Shown: one piece after another, positions 23,733 to 34,717 of the stretch
How positions within the stretch are numbered: position 1 is the first letter of the stretch
Layout: every line of letters starts with the position of its first letter
NCBI GenBank assembly: GCA_900155495.1
Contig: FTLJ01000568.1
Location: forward strand, 1-34,792
Source: Porogramme epimiltina
Taxonomy: Eukaryota > Basidiomycota > Agaricomycetes > Polyporales > Polyporaceae
Length of the DNA stretch: 34,792 nt
Reading direction: 5' to 3'
Made by a program: the position numbers and the translations under genes
The notes under the pieces: generated by a model
Database searches by the model: none
Told to the model about the DNA's origin: nothing
Seen by the model: the letters and a program-made list of their open reading frames with translations, nothing else

Positions 23733-24300
23733 CTGCCGTTGTGCAGATCCTCAAGCAAGCAAATCGACTCGTGGAGCTCGTCCATCTCGCACGTGTTCAT
23801 CTCTTCCTCTGCATCGTCTCGCATCACATCTTTCACAACGCGGTCCCACCCAGACTGCCATTCAGGCTTCAACCCCGAGGTGTCAGTATTTGGCGTCCAA
23901 CCACCCCGCCGGGTCCTCGAGTTCCTTCCTACGCATCACAGTACGTCGCATGCCCGTCCGAGCAGCCTTCGAATCCTACCAACACGTTCCCCAGCGAGCG
24001 TGCCTTCGTGATCTTGCTGTGCCAGTATCCCGCGGGTTCCTCCACGGGTAGTTGTCCCACATCCGCTTTGCGTGCGTCTCGAGACCCCTTTGAAACAGGT
24101 TAAACGAGTTCGGCGTTTCGAACTCTAAACGCTGCACTTGGGGAGGATGCGCGGGTGCGGACTCGACGGCTCTAAGGAGCGGCATGAACGTCCGTTCCAA
24201 ATCTCCTCCAACGTTCGGCACACTCTGGGTCCTCCTGGGTCCGTGTGTGCCCTGACGTACATGTGAGCTTCATCGCGACCAACAGCAACGACGCCATTAT
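23733..24300 (-). pseudogene. Degraded relic of an unrecognised gene (locus 1)
   Basis: The minus strand holds several protein-like pieces broken by stops and frame changes. One reads QLPVEEPAGYWHSKITKARS then LGNVLVGFEGC (about 23960-24060). Another reads GLKPEWQSGWDRVVKDVMRD and continues, acidic, to a stop at about 23735. An upstream piece, in another frame, reads FMPLLRAVESAPAHPPQVQ. A segment homologous to 23966-24178 recurs at 29369-29592, which shows this is a real repeated element and not chance. I do not recognise the family. It sits where copy G loses its C-terminal half, so it may mark the rearrangement that truncated copy G. Confidence 0.55.
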
Positions 24301-24511
24301 ATATTGCGTCGTCTTCCTTGGCTTGCTCGTCCTCGTCCTCGTGTGCTGTAGGCGTTCCTCGGCAAGCCTCGCTTATGCTGACCAGAAATTCAGCTCAGCT
24401 GCGCCTGATGCCCATACCCCCTGGTCGTCATGTCTGCCGCCGACGATCCAGTCCTGGCCAGATTTCGTATGTGCAACGCGCGTCCAAAAAGTCGGTGGTA
24501 AGGATGTTCCC

Positions 24512-25654
24512 TCATCCGTCGGCCGGAGATTCAAAGGTGATCGCAGCTATCCATGATGCGGCCGGCTCTGCACCCCGGATGTCGGTGCTGAGAAATACCT
24601 CTGTACCCTTTGGAAAGGAGATGGATTGCATAATTTTCTCGACGTCTGATGACTCCGCTGTGAGGGATAGGTTTAGGAGTGCTGCGAGGTGAAGTAGCGG
24701 AGACTGAGCAGATAAGGATGTGGAGAAATAGCTGAGCGTGAGGGACTGGAGGGACACCATCTCAGAAAGTGAGACCAAAATTGGGCGGGTTATGGTGAAC
24801 CGGACACTGATGTCGAGGGATCTGAGATGAGGGAGGCGCCATATGAGGGACTTGCCACCAATTAGGTTCCGGATCGGAGGTAACGGCCCCACTTTATGAG
24901 TTGTAAGAGGGTACAATCTGAGGCTATGAAGCTCCACAAAGACGGGGAGAATTTCGTCTACAATTTCTGACTGGTCCCTCACGGTATTGCCGAGGCCGAG
25001 CGAGAAGTGACGCAAGTTGACCGATTTCAGGAGCTTCGTTGCTTCCCCCGGCCGCAAATTACAGTAGTCCCCGTCAAAATCCCAGTTTATTCGGCATAGG
25101 CGTGGCAGAATGGGCCTGTTCTGGGGAAACCAATGTAACAGCATATTTATTGCGGCATATTGATAACGGTTGTGTGGAAGGTGAAGCTCTTGTATCCTGT
25201 CCGCATAAGTTAAAAGAGTACCCATCTCTCGTTTGTTAGGGGCCCGAATGAATCTCTATAAGATCATTGTCCGTGCATCGTTATCAGTGAGCGCCCGAAA
25301 CATCTAACCACACAACCTAGTGCAAGAACTGACCATTTGATCCTGGAGGTCCCCACGTTTTCCCCATTTTAGATCGTGCGTGTAACATAGCGGGACGAGG
25401 TGAATGAGATGAAAGATGCTGTCGATGTATTTCCACAAAATGTTCAGAGCAACACGCGATGTAGCCCGACAGACACGGGCAACGCGGGCCAGGGAAGTCC
25501 TGTTCTGATGCCTATGATCTATCCATGCGTCCCGATCGTAGGAGAGTATCAAAGGTGGCTGGAGAGAGGGGCCCGGTGCCATTTCTTCAAGGATAATTAC
25601 TGCGATGTCATAGGAAGACAACGCTCGTTCTGCCGCCGTCCGATGGAATTCCAT
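24512..25654 (-). pseudogene. F-box/LRR-like copy G, C-terminally truncated
   Basis: Two exons: 25334-25654 (107 codons) and 24512-25255 (247 codons plus stop), with a 78-nt phase-0 intron using a GTCAGT donor and TTATAG acceptor; 354 aa. The N-terminal part matches the subgroup: YDIAVIILEEM, insertion PGPSLQPPLILSYD, then ARVCRATSRVALNILWK. The repeats are intact up to SISFPKGTEVFLSTDI, after which the sequence turns unrelated (GAEPAASWIAAITFESPADG) and stops. About 210-220 residues, including the GPNA, ARAHPRLLHL and GHGLLWF motifs of its relatives, are missing. The frame and splice are otherwise sound, so a shortened F-box protein could be expressed, but a truncated pseudogene is more likely. 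The start was chosen at the Met aligned with other copies; the frame stays open upstream. Confidence 0.7.
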
Positions 25655-26204
25655 TATTATGAACCGTGATGCTGTCTCGTTGTTCGCGTGCAGTGGTTGA
25701 TGCGGAATCTGCAAAAAATCTGGAGCGGTCAGCCCAAGAGTGGAATCGCACTTTCTAGTGATAATGTACGACCTCACACCTGCGCCAGACGTTCACGGAC
25801 GGCGAGACGCAAAGACCGATCAAGCTACCAGATTGTCAGTGGGCACTAGGTAGTCAGGGCTGGAAGAAAAGGTAACGGCGACTCTGAGCAGCCAGTGCGA
25901 GCGACCGTCACTATCGCAGATCTCCGATATCATTTTAGAGAGTGAGTCACCCATCACGAAGCGCCCTAGTACCCACCTTAACTCCCATCTCGACTCCGAC
26001 TTGGGCGCGCAGAAGGCACAGGACTCGGGAGGTGACCAAGCATGGTTCTAGGCATACGCACGAGAAGTTGACGTGTCTAATAAATCCTCCCCTCTAAGTT
26101 CGTATTCACTGTAGCCCTTTAACATACACCCCCCGTTCACCATACCACAAGAATGCACTGGCAGGGCAGCTATGTCCGACGATCCCGCCGTGTCATCCGC
26201 CATT
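25655..26204. other. Leader of copy G and 3' flank of copy H
   Basis: Contains the copy G leader motif at about 25709-25734 (GGCTGACCGCTCCAGATTTT then TTGCAG on the coding strand), matching copies A and E. No gene is supported in the rest. Confidence 0.5.
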
Positions 26205-27978
26205 CTAGATCACTTCTTTCCCACCGTACACGCCCTCTTCATCATGCAAGCTGAACAGCTCCTCCTCGAGGTAGGCCCACATGCGAAGCCCGCGCATGAC
26301 CAGGCGGTCGCGGCGGAGCGTCTTGCTCACCTGCGGAAACGCGCGATCCAGGGCGAGCACGGCACGCTCGAGCGGAATGCCTTGGCCGGCGGCGTCCGCG
26401 GGCCAACCGACCTTGAACCACAGCAGCCCGTGTCCCTCGAGGGGCGGCGGCGTGTTCTCTTGTGATGGCAGATCGTCAAATCCGCCCGGAACGCGCATGT
26501 ACGGGAGCTCAAGATGCAAGAGACGGGGATGGGCGCGCGCGAACGCGAAGATCGTGTCGAGGGTCGGGTCGTCTTGCTGTAGCAGCGCTGGGGCGGAGAA
26601 GTAGGTAGGAACCGTGTACTCGAAGAGGACGAGCTCGGGCCACGATGATATGAGAGATTTGAGGTTGTCGTTGGGCAGCTCCAGGAACCCGCGAACGTAC
26701 CAGCTGACCCTGACGTTGAGCTTGAGCTCCCGGAGGTCGCGAAGGGATTTGAGGGGCTGCACAAAGTCGTCGAAGTTGATTGCGTCTGGCCCCAGCCAAT
26801 CTTCTTCCGCCTCATTGCTAGATGCTATCTCGATATGAAGACGTCGTAAGGAGGCCGGGAACGTGGAGTAAATGGCGTTGAACACTGTACGTTGCACCGG
26901 CGTTAAGCTTTGATCATCGAAGATGTTGATACTGAGAAAAACCCTTGAGGCGCTTGGGAAGGAGATGGCCTGCAGGACCTCCACGACACTGGATGCCGCC
27001 GCGGTAAGAGAAAGGTTCCTGAGGGCGGGGAAATGAAGTCGCGGAAATTGGGGAGTGATGGACGTCGAAAAGTAGCCGAGTGTGAGGGATTGGAGGGACA
27101 TCTCAGACAGCGAAAGCAATATTTGGTGGGTTATGGTGTGCCCGACGTTGATGTCGAGGGATTGGAGATTAGGCAGACGCCATATGAGGGAGTTGCCGTC
27201 GATGAGATGCGGGCGAGATGTAGATCCCATTCTATGAGGTGAGACAGAATATAACATGAAACTGCGAAGTCCCGCGAAGGTAATGGGGATGTCGGTCAGA
27301 ATCGCTGAGGAGGGACCCAGAGCATCTTCGAGACCGAGTGTGAGGTGACGCAAATTCCCCGAGTTCACGAGTCTCGTCGCTCCCTCCGGGAGCAAGTTGC
27401 AATCTCCCCCGTCGAAGACCCATTTCAGTCGGCACAGGCGTGGAAATATGATGAAGTCCTGGGGGAACCAATGTAGCAGCGCGTCGAGAGCGATATATTC
27501 CTCGTGGTCGTTCGGGAGGTGAAGCTCTCGTATCCTGGCGGCGTAGGTACGAAGAGAACGTAGTTCCCGTTCATCAGGACCCCGATTAAACTTCTATAGG
27601 ACGCACGCAATTCATTGATGAATATCTGGACCGTCCTACACCAATGCAGGAACTCACAATATGATCTTGGGGGACTGGATATTCATAGCTTGTTTCGTAC
27701 GTGTAACACGACGGGACGAGGTGGATGAAGTCGAAGATGCTTTCGATGAATCTCCACAGAATGCCCAAGGCGATTCCAGACAGAGCCTGGGACACACGAG
27801 CGACGTTAGCCAGGGCAATCTGGTTCCGACGCCTGTGATGTGTCCACGCGTGCTGGTCGTAGGGGTATATCGAAGGTGAAAAGAGGGGGGGACCTGGTGC
27901 CATGGTTTCAAGAATAGCTATTACGATGTCGTTGGAGGCCCAGGCTCGTTTCACTGCGGTCCTTTCCGGAGACGCCAT
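26205..27978 (-). CDS. F-box/LRR-like protein, copy H
   Basis: Two exons: 27658-27978 (107 codons) and 26205-27593 (462 codons plus stop), with a 64-nt phase-0 intron (GTGAGT...CCTATAG); 569 aa. The F-box-like domain has the insertion PGPPLFSPSIYPYDQHAW between NDIVIAILETM and ARVSQALSGIALGIL. The usually conserved Cys of the ARVCRA motif is Ser here. Exon 2 holds LRTYAARIRELHL, LGPDAINFDDFVQPLKS, HPRLLHLELP, LEGHGLLWFKVGW and an EELFSLHDEEGVYGG-type tail. The second exon begins upstream of its first Met-like codon, as the acceptor and frame show. It is the outermost member of the array. The SCF adaptor role is inferred from the family. Confidence 0.85.
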
Positions 27979-28197
27979 TGCGAGTTCTGACAGGACCGTC
28001 TGGCCGTTCGACTATATGGTCTATATGACACCGTCCACAAAAAGCTTGTCAGCCCGACACTGGAGCCGCATTATCGGGTGATAAGGCATGCACTTACACG
28101 CGCGCGAGACCTTCACAACCCTCAGAGAGTGGTAGAAGTGGAAGACCCTGAGGGGACATCCGGTAGTAAAGACTGGGGAAGACATGGAAGCCTAATA

Positions 28198-28290
28198 GTA
28201 AATCCGAGGCACGCCACTCCGAGTCTCGCTAATCTCAGATCTCGCCTCGGAAGGACGCGTGACTTGTCATTTGTGGCGCTCGCCCATCCG
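28198..28290 (-). promoter_or_regulatory. Conserved upstream block of copy H
   Basis: About 220-310 nt upstream of the copy H start. It shares GCTAATCTCAGATC and a GTGGCGCTCGCCCATCC stretch (plus-strand reading) with copies F and A, at the same distance from the start codon. Confidence 0.4.
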
Positions 28291-28299
28291 GATTTTACT

Positions 28300-29368
28300 C
28301 CACCACCATTATCGTGAACGTCATTTTGCATGCAGGTAGACAGCAAGTCCGGTTTTCTCTATCATGGCATAGTATGCTCGTCGCGCGACCATATGTCCAT
28401 AGTATAAGGGCTGCTACATACGGTGAACCCGTCGGAATTCGTTGTTTGAAGGAGCAGGTTACTCACCACTTCACTCAGGTATCCGTTTGGCTCGCGGTGC
28501 CATGGGTCAGCGGAGGCAGCGTATGCTCTGGAGGAGAAGGTCTGGGACTGTGGTGGATAAGTTGTGTGGTTGTTTGTACGTATGTGACCTGCTCCCTGTT
28601 CATGCTTGCCACGACTGATGTTAATGCGCGTCATGGATGCCTCAGGCTGTCTGAAGGTCGTGACCCCTCCTGGTCTTCGCGCTCCCATAACACGACTGCC
28701 CGCTGTGTCTATCCATGCCAGCCATGAAGCTCGCCTTTGTGATTGAGAAGATAGAACCCTGGTGGATGCCCTCCCCTTTTACAAACGAATCGACGGGAGG
28801 CCGGTCCGATCACGACTGAGAGATCCCCGCTAACACCGACCCTGATGCACAGGGGCGAGCGCAAGGGGCCCCCGGGGAAGTGCGCGGCTCCTATTGGGCT
28901 CATCGCGAACAGGGTGCCATCTATGGATCACTGCGTGCCACTGCGGCCATACCGAAAGGTGTGTCTCGATAGGCACGGTTGGAGGCGGGGGCAATCGCTG
29001 ATGCTCTATCACATCGTCTGCTGCAGAGGGCGTATCTCACGTGCCATGATTCTCCTCTTCAGACTCTGGGCGAAGCAGCATGCCCGCGGACGCATGCAGT
29101 GCATCTTGCACTCCTCTCATCAAACCCCCAATCAAACACGCGAGTTCGACCTGGGAGGCTGGTTCAGGAACCAGGACCTCTGCGGCATTGGTGGATCGTA
29201 AACCGAGCGAGGACGTGGTGCGTGCCGCGAAACACTGTGCTCCCTTTGTATCTGTACTAAAAGCGTTCATTAATGCCAGCCCGTTACGCACGCCCGCGGC
29301 CCCAACATTGAACAAGGCCAGAATAACCGCACGACCCTCCCCGACCGGCGCCTCCCACGCACACACAC
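28300..29368. other. Gene-fragment-like region, nothing firm
   Basis: Both strands have medium frames. On the minus strand, about 28490-28690 reads protein-like (TTYPPQSQTFSSRAYAASAD) and runs into a GTGAGT donor-like site. Another minus-strand frame at 28709-28903 reads CKRGGHPPGFYLLNHKGEL. Neither can be joined into a full gene and no family is recognised. They may be remnants like the repeat that follows. Confidence 0.3.
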
Positions 29369-29740
29369 CCTTCGAATTCCATCAACGCCTTCCCCGGCGA
29401 GCGCGCCTTCGTGATGTCTAGATGACGGCATCCCGCGGGTTCCTCGACGGGTGGTTGATCTACATCTCCTTCGCGCGCTTCCCCCTTTTGAAGCAAGCTG
29501 AACGGGCCTGAACTCTGCACTTGAGGCGGCCGCGCCAGTGACCTTCGCGCACTCATGCCGCGCGGCGCCACTCCCTAGAGCCGTCGAGTCCGTCCACCCG
29601 CCCGCGCATCACCACACCGGCTTCTAAAGCCTACATAACGCGGCGCTGCACCTCATGCTCACGCTCGCGCGCACGGACATCCCGGAGGTGGCACAGACCC
29701 ATATAGCCAGAGCTCTGCAACGTCATCGTTGACTGTAGCT
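29369..29740. pseudogene. Rearranged relic of the same gene (locus 2)
   Basis: 29369-29529 matches 23966-24130 in the same orientation; on the minus strand it reads QPPVEEPAG...ITKARSPGKALMEFEGC. The adjoining piece at about 29548-29616 matches the 24150-24200 part of locus 1 in the opposite orientation (CATGCCGC, then TAGAGCCGTCGAGTCCG), and then continues on the plus strand as a protein-like frame (LHNAALHLMLTLARTDIPEV) to a stop near 29732. The two halves therefore point in opposite directions, so the element is broken and partly inverted. Confidence 0.5.
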
Positions 29741-30818
29741 CCGGACACAAATCCCCATCTGGCTCCGCGCGCACACTCGAACGGAGAGGCCCGTCCGCGA
29801 CTCGAATCCAGGTCAGCAACTGCAAGGCGGCGCCAGGCCTCCTCCCAAACGGAGCCCGCGCGCACCCACACGCACGCGCCCGGCGCGCCGTAACGCGCCG
29901 TAAGCAGCAGCCGCGCCCCCCGCTCCGCGCGCCCACCAGGGCGGGCCCCTGCAGGTCCCGGAGGCCTGGACGACCATATGCGCGTATACGCCGGCGCGGA
30001 CGCTGGGCGCGCGGGGCGGCGTCCCGTCCGTTAGGCGTTCCCCGCGCGCCCGCCCTGATCAAGCTCGGCGGCGCTCGCGGAGGAGCGGCCCTACGCGCCC
30101 GTAGCCCGCAGCCCGTAGCCCGCGGGACGGGGGGCGTGAGGCGTGGCACTGGAAGTCGAGAGCCGAATTCGAGGGGGGCAGGGCTGGGGAACGCGGTGGG
30201 CAGCAGTGCAGCGCGAATGGCGTTCCCTTTGGCGAGTGGAGCCAGGGCGGCACACGCATGTGGCCGCCCGCCTTCTTCCCCTTCTTCCGTCGACTCGCCC
30301 ACCAGATACCCTCCTGCTCTGCGAGTGCGTGGGTGCGGCTGCATGTGCCCCAGTGGTTTGGAAGAAGATGTGTTCGCGGGATGTAAGTAGATGCAGATGA
30401 ATCATTCATGAGATGTAGACCCAGGCGCGCGCCAGTTCCCGCCCCCCGAAGCTCGCGCCGAACAGAGGCGCGTGCGCGGGTGCCCGCCGCGCACGGGCTC
30501 CGCGCCCAGGCACGAGGCGAATCAGATCCTGAAGCCAGCAAGAAGCCCGGCGCGACGGAACGCGATTTAGGTTGGCCGTTACCTCAGCGCTCGGGGCGCT
30601 TCCCCCGCCTTCTTCCCCTTCCTCTCATTCTTCGACCCGCCGCAAACGGCAGTGCGGATGGCGCGCCCGTCGCGCGCGTGCGTCCATTGGCCACGGCCCT
30701 CCCCCGCGGGCCGCGCCGCACGCGCTCCGCGCCCGCACCCCCGCGATGCGCATATGCATATGGGCATCCGGACGGACGCGCAGCTGCCTGCGCCCCTGGG
30801 GCCTGGCGGCGGGCGAGC

Positions 30819-30977
30819 TTAAGTGCCCATGCTGGTCGCAGGGAGGCCGGAGAAGCCGCGCGGGAGCACGGCGGCGCGCCTCCTCGCGCGCTCCAAGCGC
30901 AAGTATACGAGATCGTCCTTCCGCGTCTCGCGCTGCGCGCCGGAGAGGTTGTTGGTTGCCTGCTGCTGCTGCTGCTG
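30819..30977 (-). other. Possible terminal exon of an unrecognised gene
   Basis: After an acceptor-like TACGCAG, the minus strand reads six Gln and then ATNNLSGAQRETRKDDLVYL and LRLERARRRAAVLPRGFSGL to a stop, 52 residues in all. The composition is less biased than other frames in this GC-rich stretch. No upstream exon could be joined with confidence and no family is recognised, so this is only a candidate. Confidence 0.2.
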
Positions 30978-30980
30978 CTG
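30960..30980. repeat. (CTG)7 trinucleotide repeat
   Basis: Seven perfect CTG units on the plus strand (CAG on the minus strand), immediately followed by CGTAAGT. If minus-strand coding, it would encode a Gln run. Confidence 0.9.
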
Positions 30981-32063
30981 CGTAAGTGGCGCTCGAAGGC
31001 CTAGGGTGTACGCAGCGTCGTGCGCGCACTGCCTCGAAAGCTGGTGGTGGAAACTTAGCAGCGTTCGTGCCGGCGCGACGTGGACGGCCCGGAGGTCTAG
31101 TGCGCGCGGGGCGGAGGTAATACACCGTCGTGCGGGGGCGGGGGCGCGGGTGCATACCCCGCACGGACCGTTCATACGGGAAGTGAGACCGAGCGGAGCG
31201 TGGGCTGTGCGGCCGCACGCGCACGTAGGAGGGTGAAAACTCAGGTTCGAAGCGTCTGCACGCATTAGAAGGGGGGGCAGCAGCAGCGCGAGGCCTCGTT
31301 CTCGCGGTTGACCGCAGCCCATTTCATTATCGTCCACATCCAGCACCCTGGCTCTGGCGCGTCGCGCGGCCAGCGTTGGTTGTACGCCCGCAGGCCGTGA
31401 AAGTGCAGAACGTCCGCAGCTGGGAGCTGGTGGCGTCCGTTCTCGGACTTCGAGATGCGGGATGTGGAGGCCTCGAGGCTCGGACGCCGCGCTTTAACGG
31501 CCTCGGATGGGGGCCTCCCAGAACCCAAGGCCTCTAGACTCCAGAGAGCAGGCGCTGCCCGAGGCCCGCCTCGCCACACTTGCTTGCATAGACCGAGTGC
31601 CAGGTATACTGTATGCATACGCGCGTGCGTGAGTACTGTACATTCGACATTCAGTCCCAGCGGGCGCGCGGACCGGGGCTGGGCCCTCCGCGCCCTCCGT
31701 CTCCGCCGCCGCCCACCCGCCTGCCCGCCCGCCCGCACGGATTCTGTTCTGTTGTCGAACCCGCGCGCTCCACCTCCACCCGCCGTGCGCCGTTGGCCGT
31801 GCGCCCTTCCGGAGGTCCGTCGTCTGCGAAGTGCCCGCCCGAGTCGGTCTGGCTCGAGCTGGGCTCCGGCGACGTGGCAGCGTGGCGGAGGAGAATGTTC
31901 TGTGGGCTGTCGACGTCATCTGGGCGTGTCGTTTGCGGAGGTGGTATGTGGTGGAGGAACAAGGCTCGAGCGTGCGTGCGTGCGGGGCTCGAGAGTCTGG
32001 ACTTGAGGTTCGACGTGTCCGAGAGAAGTGGAAAGACGTCGTCGTGCCCGGCGCCGCGGCGCG

Positions 32064-32572
32064 CTACTTCGCGCCCGCGCGGCCCTCCGACTCGACTTCC
32101 TCGCGCACTGCACCCACGATAGCCCATCAGTATACGACCTCAACAATCCAGAGCGCAAAAGGGGGGACGCACCGCGCTCGAGGTCCGCACGGTCGAGCGC
32201 CTCGCTGCGCGCCGTGTCGAACCGCTTGCCCAGAAGGACCTCGCGCCAGCCGATGGCCGCCCCGCCCTCCCCTCCCTCCCCTCCAGCCCGCTCCGCAGCC
32301 TCCTGCGCCGCCGCCTCGCGCTCGCGCATGAGGAACACGTCGTGGCTCTTCGCGAGGCGCCAGAGCCTTTCGCACTCGCGCGCCGGGACGGGCTCGAGGC
32401 CAGACTCGGGGTCGGGGCGGAGGCGCGCGGCGAGGTCGGCGAGGACGGAGAGCTGCGCGGCGACGTGCGCGCGGTCCGCCTCGGCGGCCTTGCGCTGGTG
32501 GAGGTGGTGCATGCCGACGGAGGTGAGCGCGGTGCTGTACAGCAGGTGCGGGAGGTACGCGAGGCGGCCCAT
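32064..32572 (-). CDS. Conserved hypothetical fungal protein (147 aa)
   Basis: Two exons: 32173-32572 (133 codons plus one base) and 32064-32107, with a 65-nt phase-1 intron (GTGCGT...GGTGCAG). The N-terminus, MGRLAYLPHLLYSTALTSVG, followed by a His/Gln-rich turn and AAEADRAHVAAQLSVLADLA, has the look of a small protein I recall as widely conserved and uncharacterised in mushroom-forming fungi. That recall is from memory, not from a search. Residues 4-24 are hydrophobic to amphipathic and could be a membrane anchor; about 27-95 is charged, helix-prone and probably coiled coil; a Gly/Glu-rich linker (97-104) precedes GWREVLLGKRFDTARSEALD. The splice adds a short acidic tail (REEVESEGRAGAK). 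Unspliced, the frame runs into low-complexity Arg/Ala sequence, which supports the intron. It is the only well-supported gene in the GC-rich part. Confidence 0.75.
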
Positions 32573-34700
32573 CGTGCGTCGTGTGCCTTGTACTGTGTGT
32601 GTTCTGGGGAGCTTGAAGGGTCTCAGGAGCGTTCAGAGCGGAAAGAGAGGCGTGTTGGACGGCGCTAGACGGGACGACGGGGACGAGCTCGGGCACCGTC
32701 ACGGCGGCGGTAGGGACACTGGGGAGGACCGTATTAGGCGCCCAACGCCGCGGCCAGGCGGGATCATCGCGGCAGCTTGGCGTACGTAAGCGAGCTGGTG
32801 CGCTGTCACGCCGGGCGCGCTAGCCGGGCGGCTGCGTGTCTATGAGCTTCCTCCACCTAGTCCGACTTCTTAGGGGATAAGTAGACGATTAGCCTTCGCC
32901 GCGCTCGGCGGGCCCAGCGGCGGGCTGATCCTCTTAGGCCCGAACGCGGCGCGGTGACGCTAAGTACTTACATATTTACAGCGTCCGCCCTCTGAGAACG
33001 CCCTTCACGTACACGTCCGCTCGTGAGTCGCTCCAGCGCAGCCGGTGAGCAGCTGGCAGGTGCCCACCGCGCCCACCGCGCCCGCCCAGCTTCCTTCCGT
33101 CAATATCCCGCTAGCGCGTGCCCAGCGTTCGACCGGAACGCGTCTAGCTCGCCGGCGCGCCCCTCCCGCCGTGTTCCCTCAGAGAAAACAGCAACAGAAA
33201 GAGAAAGAGAAGAAACGCGCGCGGGGGGCGGGTGCGCCCTTCTTCCCTCCCCTCCCCCGTTTATTTTCGCGGGGGGGCCCGTCACGTCGCGCATCAACAC
33301 CGTTCCATCAGGGATATAATAAGAAGTTAGAAGTGCTTTCGGTGGCGTGGCGCTGCCAGTGAGCACTCGGGAGTCGGCACGTCCCGCACGACCTACGTCC
33401 ACGTCGCGGCTCGCACGAGAGATGAGAAACGAGAGACGAACCCCCTTGCTTCCTTCCGGGCCCGGCTGCGGGGCCCTCCTCCCAAGCTTCCCCCCCAAAT
33501 GCCACCGCGTACGTCCTGGCAGGTCACCACGGGCGACCAGCCGCCACCGCCGCCACCGCCGCCGGCCTGGAATGTCGCCCTGGAATAATCCGAGATGATG
33601 TGCCCTCCCGCGCAGGCGGCGACGCGGCCGAAGAATGGACGACGCCCCCGCCCTCGTCCCTCCCTAAGCGACAAGTGAGCGCCAGGGGCTGGGATTTGGG
33701 GACGCACACCAAGTGCTGGTGGCTGGGCGGTCTGGGCCCCCGGGCGGCCCCGAGCGCTGGGGCGGGGGAGGCGGCGAATTCGAAGGCTTGGAAAGTACAA
33801 GCCTCGATCGCAATCCGTCGATTCGTTTCGGCGCGCGCCGGTGGGGGCTCCCCTCTTCCCTCCCTCTTTTTCTGAGCGAGAGGGTGTTTATTTATCGTGG
33901 CGCTGGGAGGGGCCGTCCTTGGAGCGTGAAAGACGCGAGAGGGGGCTAGGCCCTCGCGCGCATACATGGCGGGACGTGCGGGGAAGCAGCGAGGGCGCAT
34001 ACAGCGACTGGCGAGCGAGGCTGAGAAGCGGGGCGACATCGTCAATGGTCGATGGTCGTGATCAGGGACGCGGGGGGACGGCGGTGGCGCGCAGGCGGAC
34101 GTCGGAGAGGCGCAAAGACTACGGCGCGCACCCTGCCCTCGCCGTGCTAGCCGTGCCTGTACGCGGGGAGGCGCGATGGGGGATGGGGAGATCGGGGGCG
34201 GTCCCGGCGGCACCCTGGGGGGCGGCGCGACCCAGATCGGCGGCGCGGGCGGGCGCGTGACGGCGGCGGCGGAGCGGGACGGCTGCGTGTGCGTGCGTGT
34301 GCGTGTGCGAGAGCAGAGAGGGGCCTGTGACGGGGTGGCCTTTCGGCACGGCTGGGAGCGAGCGAGGGAGCTCGCGCGGCGCAGCGGGTATAGGGGACGC
34401 AGAGCCGTCGTACAAGTGCCCAGGGGAGCCAGCTGGCGCGGGCGTGGGCTCTCTCCTTCCGTCTCCAGATATTCGTATTCCACCTGCAGCCTGCAGCCCG
34501 TCCCTCTTCTCCCCCCTCCCCTACCCGCGTCTGCACGCGTGCATCCCGCGGCCTCTTCGCGTTCGCGTTCTCTTCTGCTCCGTCCTTCTCGCCCCGGCGT
34601 CCGGCGAGCGCGCGCGCGCAAGCAGCGAGGGTGTTTGGTAGTGTTTCCCGTAAGGGCGGTCAGACCGCCGTCGGTTGATGCTGGCTTCGCCCGCTTCGAG
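32573..34700. other. GC-rich stretch without a supported gene
   Basis: Upstream flank of the 147-aa protein gene followed by 2 kb of very GC-rich DNA with purine or pyrimidine runs (for example 33187-33215) and CCGCCACCG-type short repeats near 33541-33570. Long frames on both strands (for example minus 33524-34621) are Arg/Pro/Ala-rich, overlap each other and show no domains. It could be promoter or untranslated sequence of a gene beyond the window. Confidence 0.45.
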
Positions 34701-34717
34701 AAACATCAATCATCCCC

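Larger units (their letters stand above)
29741..32063. other. GC-rich region with spurious overlapping ORFs
   Basis: By eye the sequence is far richer in G+C than the array and is open in many frames on both strands, with Ala/Arg/Pro/Gly-rich translations. I treat these frames as compositional. A possible terminal exon with a Gln run (minus, 30819-30977) is listed separately. A 14-nt direct repeat (CCCGTAGCCCGCAG twice) sits at 30098-30125. Confidence 0.45.

Noticed and set aside
29631..30541. Long minus-strand frames near 30 kb
   Set aside because: Several frames are open together, with translations dominated by Ala, Arg and Pro. This is what high GC content alone produces.
33524..34621. 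365-codon open frame on the minus strand
   Set aside because: It is Arg/Pro/Ala-rich, overlaps other open frames on both strands in very GC-rich DNA, and has no domain or splice support.
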